A stretch of DNA of 64,000 nt, from NCBI GenBank assembly GCA_002292405.1, contig DBBW01000003.1:54886-118885 (forward strand), given 5' to 3'. Position 1 is the stretch's first letter, and every line of letters begins with the position of its first letter. The notes under the pieces are model-generated. The model was not told the DNA's origin, searched no databases, and worked only from the letters and a program-made list of their open reading frames with translations. This DNA is from Flavobacteriales bacterium UBA974. Its GTDB lineage: Bacteria > Bacteroidota > Bacteroidia > Flavobacteriales_D > Sanyastnellaceae. The position numbers and the translations under genes were made by a program. This document shows, piece after piece, positions 42,329-51,438 of the stretch.

Positions 42329-43569
42329 ATCGAGAGATTTATTTGGTTTTGATTGCGATTGCAGTGTCGCTCCAAGTTTCTTTTGCCCAAACTCAAGCAG
42401 ATTCATTAGAATCGACGAAACTTATTGAAATAAATACGGAACCTTTTTCTTGGGAAACACAATGGCAAATTTGGTGTGAGTCGCAGGATTGCGTTAGTTC
42501 AGACACTTCACTTTGGAATATTATTGGAGAACCTCATCTCGAACTAGACACAACTGTTATGAAGTCTCGGATGGCGATTTTAGATATGTCTTCAGCGCTT
42601 AATTTATCGTGGAACCCAATATCTCACACAAGAGTAGCCCTGTATGTTGATAGACGCAAAAGAGGACTCGGAACGATGCTTGGCAGAGCGCCTGCGTTTT
42701 TCCCCCTTTTCGAGGAAGTGCTTGATAAGAAAGGCTTGCCTTTGGAGTTAAAATACCTTCCAATTGTTGAAAGCGCATTAAATCCCGAAGCCAGATCTCA
42801 AGCAGGAGCAAGAGGTTTGTGGCAATTCATGTATTACACAGCTAAGGCGGAAGGGTTGAGGATAGACAGCTATATAGATGAGAGAAAGGACCCAAGAAAA
42901 AGCACAGAAGCTGCTTGCAACCACCTCAATAGGCTCTACAGGATGTATGATGATTGGTTTTTAGCACTTGCAGCTTATAACGCTGGTTCTGGTAACGTAA
43001 ATAAGGCGATTAGGAGAAGTGGAGGGAAAGAAAACTATTGGGAGATACGTTCTTTTCTTCCTAAAGAAACGAGGAACTATGTGCCAAATTTTCTAGCGGT
43101 TGTTTACTTGATGGAGTATCACGCAGAGTATGGAATTGTTCCTAGAAATGAAATCCCTGGCTTTCTGACAACAGACACTATAAATATACAAGGGCCGTTA
43201 AGAATAGACCAAATTGCACAATTTCTAAACGCTTCAGAGGAGGAGTTAAAAATACTTAATCCCATTTACAGTCGCAATATTATCCCGGGACCAGGAGAAA
43301 ATTTTACAGTTAGGATCCCATTGGAGATGACGGCTGAATTTTTAGCTCATGAATCAGAAATGAGGGGTTTTAAACCAGAGCTAACACCTGAAATCAAGTA
43401 TGAGCCAGACCCTATTTTTTATAGGGTGAAATCTGGCGATGTTCTAGGCACGATTGCTCAAAAACATGGGGTTTCAGTTCGTAAATTAAAAGACTGGAAC
43501 GGCTTGAAGAATTCCAGAATAAATATTGGACAAAGACTGATTATTCACGGAGATCCATCAAAAATATGA
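42325..43569 (+). CDS. MltD-like lytic transglycosylase with LysM domain
   Basis: A 414-residue secreted enzyme cleaving peptidoglycan glycan strands. GTG start at 42325, overlapping the tatA stop; signal peptide ends VSFAQT. The SLT domain has PIVESALNPEARSQAGARGLWQFM (in parts: LPIVESALNPEA, GARGLWQFM) with catalytic Glu in VESAL. AAYNAGSGNVNKAIRR marks its end. A C-terminal LysM (FYRVKSGDVLGTIAQKHGV) binds glycan. One LysM-like stretch near residue 285-325 is degenerate. It overlaps DUF4837 by 4 bp. Confidence 0.92.
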   Translation: MNREIYLVLIAIAVSLQVSFAQTQADSLESTKLIEINTEPFSWETQWQIWCESQDCVSSDTSLWNIIGEPHLELDTTVMKSRMAILDMSSALNLSWNPISHTRVALYVDRRKRGLGTMLGRAPAFFPLFEEVLDKKGLPLELKYLPIVESALNPEARSQAGARGLWQFMYYTAKAEGLRIDSYIDERKDPRKSTEAACNHLNRLYRMYDDWFLALAAYNAGSGNVNKAIRRSGGKENYWEIRSFLPKETRNYVPNFLAVVYLMEYHAEYGIVPRNEIPGFLTTDTINIQGPLRIDQIAQFLNASEEELKILNPIYSRNIIPGPGENFTVRIPLEMTAEFLAHESEMRGFKPELTPEIKYEPDPIFYRVKSGDVLGTIAQKHGVSVRKLKDWNGLKNSRINIGQRLIIHGDPSKI

Positions 43570-44657
43570 GAATCACAAGCTGGAAGATATTGCTGCTTTT
43601 AACGACAATTCTTTTGGGGTGTTTTAGTCAGGAAGGGGCACGATCACCGCTACCTGGTAGAGTCGGTCCTCAGGGTGAAGTTTTGGTTGTTTGCTCTGAT
43701 GGGGTTTGGTCTAGAGCAGTAGGAGATAGCTTATCAAACATCTTAAATAAGCCCTATGCGGTGCTGCCCCAAATGCATACTGAGACGTATGAACCTATGT
43801 TCGATGTGGTGCATAAGAACAGGCAAGATTTCAATAAGTTTTGGAAACCACACAGAAATATAATTGACGTAGAAATTGCTGACAGAGTTGATACGCAAGA
43901 CGCTTCGGTTGTTTTTTACAAGGAAAAATATTCTAAAGGTCAGGTGTACATTGTTGCAAAAGGCAGGACAGAATTAGAAGTTGCGGAAGCGATTGCACGC
44001 AGGTCATCAGAAATGCTGAGCTTATTCCACGATGTTGAAGTGAAGAGGACAACATATGTGACAGGAGCTTCTGTAGACGAAGTAATAAAAAGGAAAATAG
44101 GTGAGGCTTGGGGTTTTGACATCCTTGTGCCGAAAGGCTCGTATGCTGTGAGAGTAGATACTGCGTTTACTTGGATTGACAGACAACTTACAAGGTTTAG
44201 AGGAAGTGACAATCACGATGTGCAGGAAGCCTTCTTCATTCACTGTGAACCTTACTTGGGGGAATGGCAATTTTCGCTTGATTATCTTCTTAAACGAAGA
44301 GACGAGCTTACAAAAGAATTTGTGAATGGTCCAACAAAAGGTAGCTATATGAAGGTAGAAAGACGCATGATACCATCTTATGAAGAGATGTTATTTAAAG
44401 GAGAATTTGCTTCTGAAATTCGCGGGCTTTGGAGAATGGAAAACGATTTTATGGGTGGCCCATTTTACAGCCTTACTTTCTATGACAAACCTCACAAAAG
44501 ATTAGTCACTGTGGAAGGGTATGCCTACGCTCCTTATTTTGACAAACGTCAGTATATGAGAGAGATAGAAGGGATCGTAAAATCAGTGAGTCCGTTTACC
44601 AGCTCACTTATCGACGACAAAGCGAGTGCTGTTGACGAATCCGCCTTGATCGAATAA
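43566..44657 (+). CDS. DUF4837-family lipoprotein
   Basis: A 363-residue lipoprotein (ILLGC, Cys19). The mature part begins LPGRVGPQGEVLVVCSDGVWSRAVGDSL (in parts: LPGRVGPQGEVLVV, DGVWSRAVGD), the recognisable DUF4837 opening, and has WGFDILVPKGSYAV and GLWRMENDFMGGPF later. Function unknown; it is a Bacteroidota family. It overlaps the transglycosylase gene by 4 bp upstream, suggesting an envelope role. The last 54 bp overlap the 3' end of the M1 peptidase gene on the other strand. Confidence 0.85.
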   Translation: MRITSWKILLLLTTILLGCFSQEGARSPLPGRVGPQGEVLVVCSDGVWSRAVGDSLSNILNKPYAVLPQMHTETYEPMFDVVHKNRQDFNKFWKPHRNIIDVEIADRVDTQDASVVFYKEKYSKGQVYIVAKGRTELEVAEAIARRSSEMLSLFHDVEVKRTTYVTGASVDEVIKRKIGEAWGFDILVPKGSYAVRVDTAFTWIDRQLTRFRGSDNHDVQEAFFIHCEPYLGEWQFSLDYLLKRRDELTKEFVNGPTKGSYMKVERRMIPSYEEMLFKGEFASEIRGLWRMENDFMGGPFYSLTFYDKPHKRLVTVEGYAYAPYFDKRQYMREIEGIVKSVSPFTSSLIDDKASAVDESALIE

Positions 44658-47126
44658 AACCGCAACATATACTCCTTCAGACCAACCCTCAAGGCTTAGA
44701 TTAAAGGGCGTAAAGTCATAAATAGTCTTTGTGTAAATGAATCGGCCAGACACGTCCCAAATTTTGACAACTTGATTTTTAGAACTGTTTTGAGTGGTGC
44801 TATTTCTGAAATCAAGGGTGATGTTCGTTCGAGCGGGAGATGGGTAGGCAAGGGCTGGAGAGTTTTCATAAGCCAAGTACTCTTCAGAAAGTGAGATATC
44901 GCCGTTCGCGAATGCATACTGACCCTTTCTTAGTGTTGAGACTTTAAAAACACCACTTCCGTTAATTAAAGAACCAGACTGCCAAGTGTAATCGGGGTAC
45001 TGAATCCAAGTGGAGGATGAGTTGGGCCTCCAGGCAAGAAAAGCATCTTCCTCATTTCCGTAATACAAATCAAAATCTAAACCTTCTTCATTGTTGCCGA
45101 CATATGAAAAACGAGCATCAAGAACAAGGGCGTTGGTTCCTTCAATTTCATCTTCCCAAGTGCCATCAACGGTCCAGAAATGAGTATCACTAATTTCATC
45201 GATATAAAATGCTGTAGGTTCGTTATCCGGAGCTGCCCAATGATGTTCGAGCCGCACAATAACACTGTCGTTGATTTCGTCACATCCCATCCTCATTTCG
45301 ACCCATGGGATACTTGAGAGCCCAGTAGGCTCGTTGATCGAGAGAGTATTGTCAAGTCGCCCTTGATTTAGTTTTCCATCAGTGTTTAAGGCGACAAGAA
45401 TAAACGGATCTGTGTGAGAAATTGTAGCAACATCGTATTCCCCACCGACACGAATCTGAACGACAGTTGTATCCCATGAGGCATCCCAAAGAGTGACATC
45501 TAAGGGCTCATTTTCGTGGAACGAAGAGCAGGCGCGTAGTTTTTGGTTTAAATAAAGAGCTGTTTCATATTCTCCATCGGAGAATGTTGTAGAGGTTGAG
45601 TCTATAAGCCAAGTTGAGAACCCAGGCTGGAAGATTTGTGCTTCAAAGAAAGGTTGAAGGTCTAGCTCGGTGAAATCCTCGAGTGTTTCCATGAAAACTT
45701 CAGCATCCATGTGACTATCGAAATGAGTAGCTATTACGTTTTGGCATGCATTTCTATACGCATCATCTCCGAGGTAAGCCCTCAAATTGTGGTGAATAGA
45801 GGCTCCTTTGTAGTAAGTGTGCCTGCCGTAAATATGCTCGTCAGGCATCGGAGATAAAGGGTGAAAGCCATCATCTTGAAGATGACACTCTTCAAGAACG
45901 AACTTTTGGTTGTCCTTGATCAATTTTACAAACTCCTCGTGCCCATCTTTAAGCTCTATGAACAAATGACTGGAATATTCAGCAGGACCTTCTTTGATCC
46001 ACATGTGGTTGTGTATGCTCGGAGCTACTAAATCACCCCACCAGTGGTGCCCCAATTCATGCGCAAATAGATCACCATTCGCACCGACACTTTCTCCAAT
46101 CATAAACTTAGGATAGGCAATATTCGTAGGTATTTCAAGTGCTCCTTCGGTAGTTAAGACATACCCAACCCTTTCCCATGCGTAAGGACCCCACCAATAC
46201 TCAAGAGCGTCAATAGCATAACCGATATCAGTGAATTTATTTACCATTTGGTTAATATCTTCAGGTTTAGCAGTTAATCTCACAGGGATATCGCCATATT
46301 CTCCAGTGTGAACGAAATTACTATCGGCGTAATTGGCCACTGCAAACGCAGCACAGTGTGTAGGAATTGGATGTTCTAACGTGAAGCTTCGTGTTAGGGT
46401 ATCTCCCTCTTCGAAGGTTTCTCCCAAGAAGGTTCCTTGAAGGTGTGCCTTCATCCCTCCAGCACTTCGGATATTCCATGTATATGTTGCCCTTTCTACA
46501 AAGTTATCGAAGCAGGGGTGCCAAACTTTTCCATAATTCGGGGGGATACTTGTAAGGCCGATCCCCATGTGATAGATATATTCTGATGCGAAATAAACAC
46601 CACCCCAATAAGGATCTTGTGTTGGGTGACCGCTATAGTACACTTCAATCTGGTGAGTGGTCTCAGCAGTAAAAACCCCTTCTGGAGCAGGCACGATGAG
46701 CCTGCCATTTTCATGCAAAAAAACGGAGGTTTCACCGTTGACATTAAGAGAATCTACAGTTAAGCCAATCAAATCGAACCAAACAGATTCTGCACCACTT
46801 TCAACTATGGAAAGTGTAATAACAGCCCTCGCGTCCATTTGTTGGAGACCGTACTGGGTCAGGTCAAGATCAATTTCGTATGCGTCGATATCGAAAGTGT
46901 CGCTTCGAGCGATAGATTCAGACATGTCGTAATTGTCCTGATAGAATCTTTCAACAGGAGCTCCGGAATGCCCGACATCTCTACATCCCATTGGGTAAAA
47001 CACCCTAGGCTCTGGGGAGTATTCTCTCAGGTTTGGGATATTATGTTGCGCAATAAAGTGAGAACCACTGGCAATAAATAACAGTAAAAATACAATTGAA
47101 GGAAAAGAGAGGGTGAGTCGTTGCAT
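44604..47126 (-). CDS. Secreted M1-family metallopeptidase with T9SS type A sorting domain
   Basis: An 840-residue exported aminopeptidase-type enzyme. Signal peptide (FIASGSHFIAQ). The M1 N-terminal beta domain is followed by the gluzincin motif HELGHHWWGD and, 18 residues on, the third zinc ligand in WIKEGPAEY (HExxH-x18-E). The exopeptidase GxMEN motif appears as GALEIPTNI, so activity may differ from classical aminopeptidases. A beta-rich region follows, then the type A sorting domain (LAYPSPARTNITLDF ... VKIWDVSGRFIY ... GVYVAVLF ... RFVVDK). Outer-membrane secreted or surface-bound. Overlaps DUF4837 tail to tail by 54 bp. Confidence 0.9.
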   Translation of the reverse strand: MQRLTLSFPSIVFLLLFIASGSHFIAQHNIPNLREYSPEPRVFYPMGCRDVGHSGAPVERFYQDNYDMSESIARSDTFDIDAYEIDLDLTQYGLQQMDARAVITLSIVESGAESVWFDLIGLTVDSLNVNGETSVFLHENGRLIVPAPEGVFTAETTHQIEVYYSGHPTQDPYWGGVYFASEYIYHMGIGLTSIPPNYGKVWHPCFDNFVERATYTWNIRSAGGMKAHLQGTFLGETFEEGDTLTRSFTLEHPIPTHCAAFAVANYADSNFVHTGEYGDIPVRLTAKPEDINQMVNKFTDIGYAIDALEYWWGPYAWERVGYVLTTEGALEIPTNIAYPKFMIGESVGANGDLFAHELGHHWWGDLVAPSIHNHMWIKEGPAEYSSHLFIELKDGHEEFVKLIKDNQKFVLEECHLQDDGFHPLSPMPDEHIYGRHTYYKGASIHHNLRAYLGDDAYRNACQNVIATHFDSHMDAEVFMETLEDFTELDLQPFFEAQIFQPGFSTWLIDSTSTTFSDGEYETALYLNQKLRACSSFHENEPLDVTLWDASWDTTVVQIRVGGEYDVATISHTDPFILVALNTDGKLNQGRLDNTLSINEPTGLSSIPWVEMRMGCDEINDSVIVRLEHHWAAPDNEPTAFYIDEISDTHFWTVDGTWEDEIEGTNALVLDARFSYVGNNEEGLDFDLYYGNEEDAFLAWRPNSSSTWIQYPDYTWQSGSLINGSGVFKVSTLRKGQYAFANGDISLSEEYLAYENSPALAYPSPARTNITLDFRNSTTQNSSKNQVVKIWDVSGRFIYTKTIYDFTPFNLSLEGWSEGVYVAVLFDQGGFVNSTRFVVDK

Positions 47127-47155
47127 GTCGGCAAAGTACGACTGACATTTGCAGT

Positions 47156-47629
47156 ATGAAAAATAGAATTGTAAAAGAGGGCGTATTTGTGGAGATTGAG
47201 TATGTGTTAAGTGAAATTAACGAAAGAGGAGAACAAGGAGAAGTTCTTGAGGAATGTGGAGAAGAAAGTGCTTTCGGGTTTTATTTAGGCTCAGGAGAAG
47301 TCTTAGAGGCGCTAGAAAAAGAATTAATGGGAAAATCTACAGGTGAGCCTTTTGAAGTGGTGATTCCCTGTTCTGAAGCTTATGGAGTGACCACAGATGA
47401 TGCAATTGTTATGATTCCTAAAACTGTTTTTGAGTTAGATGGAGCGTTTGACGAAGAGCATATTCAAGAGGGTGAGGCAATAGCGATGAACGATGAAGAT
47501 GGAAATGAAATGGTGGGTGTCGTTGTGAGCATCTCTAAGACAGAAGTGGAAATGGACTTTAATCATCCTTTGGCGGAATTAGATCTTCATTTTATTGGAT
47601 CCATTTGTGACGTAAGAGAAGAAGCATAA
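47156..47629 (+). CDS. slyD: SlyD-like FKBP-type peptidyl-prolyl isomerase
   Basis: A 157-residue cytoplasmic chaperone-isomerase. FKBP part with YLGSGEVLEALEKELMGKSTGE (in parts: GSGEVLEALEK, LMGKSTGE), then the insert-in-flap domain (EAYGVTTDDAIVMIPK) and a DFNHPLA segment typical of SlyD. The His/Cys-rich nickel-binding tail of E. coli SlyD is missing; the protein ends DVREEA. First gene of the slyD / thiL / asparagine-synthetase-like / nitronate monooxygenase run, with 2 nt before thiL. Confidence 0.88.
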   Translation: MKNRIVKEGVFVEIEYVLSEINERGEQGEVLEECGEESAFGFYLGSGEVLEALEKELMGKSTGEPFEVVIPCSEAYGVTTDDAIVMIPKTVFELDGAFDEEHIQEGEAIAMNDEDGNEMVGVVVSISKTEVEMDFNHPLAELDLHFIGSICDVREEA

Positions 47630-47631
47630 AG

Positions 47632-48660
47632 ATGGAACGTACAGAAATAAAAGATTTGGGGGAATTTGCCCTAATCAGTAAGTTGACAAAAGACTTAGCA
47701 AAAAACCGCCCGTCTACGCTTTTAGGTGTTGGAGACGACGCAGCAGTTATTGACCCACTGGGAAAGCGAGTCGTGGCAACAACAGACATGCTTGTTGAAG
47801 GTGTTCACTTTGATTTAAGCTATGTTCCTTTAAAGCACCTTGGCTATAAAGCTGTGATCGCAAACTTGAGTGACGTTTGTGCCATGAATGCAAAACCTAC
47901 TCAAATTTTAATAGGTCTTGGTGTTTCCAATAGGTTTTCAGTTGAAGCATTAGAAGAGTTATATGAGGGTGTTAAAACAGCATGTGAGTTGTACAAAGTT
48001 GATTTGATTGGGGGAGACACAACCTCTAGCCCGTCAGGGTTAACGCTCTCAATTACTGCTATTGGTCTTGTTGATGGTGATTCAGTGGTGACTAGGGGAG
48101 GAGCTTCGGCGGGTGATTTACTCGTTGTATCAGGCGATCTTGGTGCAGCGTATATGGGACTGCAGGTTTTAGAAAGGGAAAAGGAAGTTTTTAAGGAAGC
48201 TCCAAAAGCCCAGCCAGATTTACAGAACCACAGTTATATTATAGAGCGCCAACTCAAGCCTGAAGCAAGAACAGATATTGTTACAGAGCTTTCAGATTTA
48301 AAAGTTAAACCCACAAGTATGATTGATATTTCTGACGGCTTAGCCTCAGAGTGTTTTCATCTAATGGCCGCAAGTGGATTGGGAGTCAGAATATATGAAG
48401 ATAAGCTACCTATCGATCCCAAGACATATGATACTGCTAGAGAATTTAACTTAGACCCAACAGTATGTATGTTAAGCGGGGGAGAGGATTACGAGCTGTT
48501 ATTTACCATCTCACAAAAAAACTTCGAAAACATCCGAAACCACCCTAAACTATCTGTTGTTGGACATATGACAGAAGATGCAAAAGAACACATTATGGTC
48601 ACTAAAAACGGACTAGATGTGGAGTTAAAAGCTCAAGGCTGGGACCCTTTAAAAGACTAA
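47632..48660 (+). CDS. thiL: Thiamine-monophosphate kinase
   Basis: A 342-residue ThiL phosphorylating thiamine monophosphate to thiamine diphosphate. The AIR-synthase-type ATP site has LGVGDDAAVI, VVATTDMLVEGVHFDL and NLSDVCAMNAKPTQ. Also visible are GGDTTSS, ISDGLASE and SGGEDYELLFT. No other thiamine genes are near. The stop codon abuts the ATG of the next gene without a gap, which suggests coupling. Confidence 0.95.
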   Translation: MERTEIKDLGEFALISKLTKDLAKNRPSTLLGVGDDAAVIDPLGKRVVATTDMLVEGVHFDLSYVPLKHLGYKAVIANLSDVCAMNAKPTQILIGLGVSNRFSVEALEELYEGVKTACELYKVDLIGGDTTSSPSGLTLSITAIGLVDGDSVVTRGGASAGDLLVVSGDLGAAYMGLQVLEREKEVFKEAPKAQPDLQNHSYIIERQLKPEARTDIVTELSDLKVKPTSMIDISDGLASECFHLMAASGLGVRIYEDKLPIDPKTYDTAREFNLDPTVCMLSGGEDYELLFTISQKNFENIRNHPKLSVVGHMTEDAKEHIMVTKNGLDVELKAQGWDPLKD

Positions 48661-50454
48661 ATGCAAAGAATTTCTGGCATATTTGGGTTAGAAAATTTTT
48701 CTACTGCAGAAGCTGTGGAAACGGTTTCTAAGATGCTAAGTCAGGGAAAAGAGATCAGTATAAATTCAGAGGTTTGGTCTGATGAAAGAAATTTGATTTT
48801 AGGTGCAGTAGGTCATTCGGTAGTGGACAGTCATTCTGGAGACTCTCTTCTACTCAGTGGAGAAATCGAGAACTCACTTGAGCTAATAGATCATTTAAAA
48901 AGTGAAGGAGTCCAGGTAGAAAACACAGTCTTACTTCCTGCTTTAAAAGCATGGGGGTTAGAGGATACACTTAAAAAATTAAAAGGAAAATTTAGTTTTG
49001 CTTGGTGGTGCGCCGGTTCCGAGAAATTGGTAATTGCAAGAGATAGGTTTGGAATAAAACCGATGTACTGGTGTGCAGAAAATGAAAAGGGGGCTATCAT
49101 GTTTGCCTCAGAAATAAAGACTTTGCTTGCTTCGGGTTTAATTTCTCGAAAAGTGAATAAAGAGGCTTTGATTGATTATTTACGATATTCGACAGTTCAT
49201 GGACCTCTAACTATCGTAGAGGGGATTCAGCTTTTAGAACCAGGATGTGCAATAGAAATCCAGGACGAGACTGTCAATGTTCTTAGGTGGTGGGAAACCT
49301 CCAAAGAAATATTAATTAAAGACTCTCATTCTGTAAAAGACACTTTGTTAAACGCTGTCAAATCTAAGTTGACGGGTGATTCTCCAGCAATTTATTTATC
49401 AGGAGGGCTCAATTCCATCACTTTAGCAGCTGCGATGTCTCAACTATCGAATCCCCCAATAAACACTTTTTCAGTTGCATTTGAAGGTTCAGAAACATCT
49501 GCCAAGAATGAAGCACATAAGATTTCAAAACATTTTGCGACCAACCACACGGAGGTATCTGTTACGAAGCAGTCCGCATCTAAAAAGCTGCACAATGCTA
49601 TAGACCAAATGGACCACCCTTCTTTGAACGGTCTTAGAAATTATTTTATAGCAACATCAGCTAAGGAAGCTGGATATTCTACGATCATTAGCGACCTGGG
49701 ATGTAATGAAATATTCGGTGAGAACTCATTATTTAATACTTCTGTCCAGCTAATGAAACACAGGTGGCTCACTTCTTGGCCCAGAGGACTGCGAGTATTT
49801 GCAGGTGGCTTATTAAAAACAATATCTCCAGGAAACGCCTCAAATAAAAACGCCGAAATATTAGCCGGTAATTATTTCGATTTGGAGCACACCTACCCCT
49901 TAGCTCGCCAGAGAATATTGGACAATCAGATTAAGAAACTGTCTCCAAGTATAAAGCTCACTCGAAATAGAATTTTTTACTTTGTAGCAGACATTTTACG
50001 AGTTGGTCAAGCCGCTTTTTCTCTTCCCTTTTTAACCAAGGTTTCTGTACTTGAGATGGGGACCTATTTAGCAAACACCCTTTTGCGTGATGCGCATACA
50101 TTTAACTCAGAAAATGACATTGATTTCAAAACCCCTTTTTTAGACCACAATTTCGTAACAAAGGTGTTGTCATTTAATGACTCTGTGAAACCTTCTTTAA
50201 AAGAAATCAAAGAAAACATCGACCCAAACAGAGCTCAAAACCACTCACTCTCTTCAAATAAATTCCCTTGGGAGTTAAAATTAGAAGGGATCTATTTGGA
50301 CTTCCATGCTGAGGGAATCGCAGCCTTATCGGATTTAGAAATTTTCAATAAAAAGGGCGTTGATGAATTTGACAACAGTTCACTTACGTCAACATCCCAA
50401 AGACTAAGCCTTTCAACATTAGGGCACTATTTTAAGCAAAATAAACTCTCCTAA
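48661..50454 (+). CDS. Degenerate asparagine-synthetase (AsnB) homologue, probable pseudoenzyme
   Basis: A 597-residue protein with the two-domain layout of glutamine-hydrolysing asparagine synthetase. Structural landmarks are kept: SGIFG, FSFAWWCAGSEKLVIARDRFGIKP (in parts: LVIARDRFGIKP) and FASEIKTLLASG. Catalytic ones are not. The N-terminal Cys nucleophile (MCGI) is Ser within MQRISGI, with extra residues before it; the NGEIYN substrate loop is SGEIEN; and no SDTE motif is found. In the synthetase half the PP-loop SGGLDS is SGGLNS (Asn251) and the GDGADELFGGY loop is SDLGCNEIFGEN. It is intact as a reading frame and in an operon, so probably functional in some other way. No asparagine pathway context. 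Confidence 0.8.
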   Translation: MQRISGIFGLENFSTAEAVETVSKMLSQGKEISINSEVWSDERNLILGAVGHSVVDSHSGDSLLLSGEIENSLELIDHLKSEGVQVENTVLLPALKAWGLEDTLKKLKGKFSFAWWCAGSEKLVIARDRFGIKPMYWCAENEKGAIMFASEIKTLLASGLISRKVNKEALIDYLRYSTVHGPLTIVEGIQLLEPGCAIEIQDETVNVLRWWETSKEILIKDSHSVKDTLLNAVKSKLTGDSPAIYLSGGLNSITLAAAMSQLSNPPINTFSVAFEGSETSAKNEAHKISKHFATNHTEVSVTKQSASKKLHNAIDQMDHPSLNGLRNYFIATSAKEAGYSTIISDLGCNEIFGENSLFNTSVQLMKHRWLTSWPRGLRVFAGGLLKTISPGNASNKNAEILAGNYFDLEHTYPLARQRILDNQIKKLSPSIKLTRNRIFYFVADILRVGQAAFSLPFLTKVSVLEMGTYLANTLLRDAHTFNSENDIDFKTPFLDHNFVTKVLSFNDSVKPSLKEIKENIDPNRAQNHSLSSNKFPWELKLEGIYLDFHAEGIAALSDLEIFNKKGVDEFDNSSLTSTSQRLSLSTLGHYFKQNKLS

Positions 50455-50466
50455 ACAACTTCAAAT

Positions 50467-51438
50467 ATGTCAGCTCCTGAAAACATAAAGAACCGAGTTT
50501 GTGATCTCTTTTCTATAAAGTACCCTATCATTCAGGGTGGAATGGTTTGGTGTGCAGGGTGGGAACTCGCAAGTGCAGTTAGTCATGCTGGAGGATTGGG
50601 GATTATAGGGTCAGGCAGTATGTACCCTGAAATTTTGAGAGATCAAATCAAGAAATGTAAAGAAACAACCTCTCTTCCTTTTGCTGTAAATATCCCTCTT
50701 CTTTATCCCTCAGTTCAAGAGCATATACAAACCGTAATTGACCTTGAAGTCCCCATTGTTTTCACTAGCGCAGGGAGCCCCAACTTATTTACATCAAAAT
50801 TAAAATCTCATGGAATTACCGTTGTTCATGTAGTGAGCAGCGTGAAATTCGCTTTAAAATCAGAAGCTGCTGGCGTCGATGCTGTTGTAGCTGAAGGCTT
50901 TGAAGCTGGAGGACACAATGGACGTGAGGAAACAACAACCATGTGCCTGATCCCCTCTGTTGCAAATGCTTGTTCAATCCCTGTGATTGCCGCTGGTGGT
51001 ATCTCGGACGGAAAGTCAGTTCTTGCCTCTATGATATTAGGAGCTGAAGGGGCTCAACTTGGTTCAAGGTTTGTCGCCAGTGAAGAGTCATCTGCCCACA
51101 TCGCTTTTAAAAAGGCGGTTGTAGCATCGGGCGAGGGAGATACAACGTTGACCCTTAAAGAGCTAACACCTGTTAGAATGCTGCACAATGATTTATTTAG
51201 GGAGCTTTCTAAAGCCAAAGAGAACGGTGCTACTCCTGAGCAATTATCTGAAATTTTAGGAAAAGGAAAGGCAAAAAAGGGAATGTTTGAGGGAAATCTC
51301 GAAAAAGGGGAGTTAGAAATAGGCCAAGTGTCTGCCCTTCTTAAAAACATTCTCCCAGCTTCAGAAATAATTTCAGACATCGTCCAGTCATATAGAAAAG
51401 CAGGAGGGAATAAATTGGGGCCGCGATTTAAATTTTAA
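50467..51438 (+). CDS. Nitronate monooxygenase/FabK-like flavoprotein
   Basis: A 323-residue FMN-binding TIM barrel of the NPD family (2-nitropropane dioxygenase, nitronate monooxygenase, enoyl-ACP reductase FabK). Motifs are PIIQGGMVW, LASAVSHAGGLGIIG, EGFEAGGHNG, VIAAGGISDG and GAEGAQLGSRF. Which reaction it performs cannot be decided; the family includes all three. Last gene of the slyD/thiL run, 12 nt after the asparagine-synthetase homologue. The stop overlaps the uvrC stop by 4 bp. Confidence 0.87.
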   Translation: MSAPENIKNRVCDLFSIKYPIIQGGMVWCAGWELASAVSHAGGLGIIGSGSMYPEILRDQIKKCKETTSLPFAVNIPLLYPSVQEHIQTVIDLEVPIVFTSAGSPNLFTSKLKSHGITVVHVVSSVKFALKSEAAGVDAVVAEGFEAGGHNGREETTTMCLIPSVANACSIPVIAAGGISDGKSVLASMILGAEGAQLGSRFVASEESSAHIAFKKAVVASGEGDTTLTLKELTPVRMLHNDLFRELSKAKENGATPEQLSEILGKGKAKKGMFEGNLEKGELEIGQVSALLKNILPASEIISDIVQSYRKAGGNKLGPRFKF

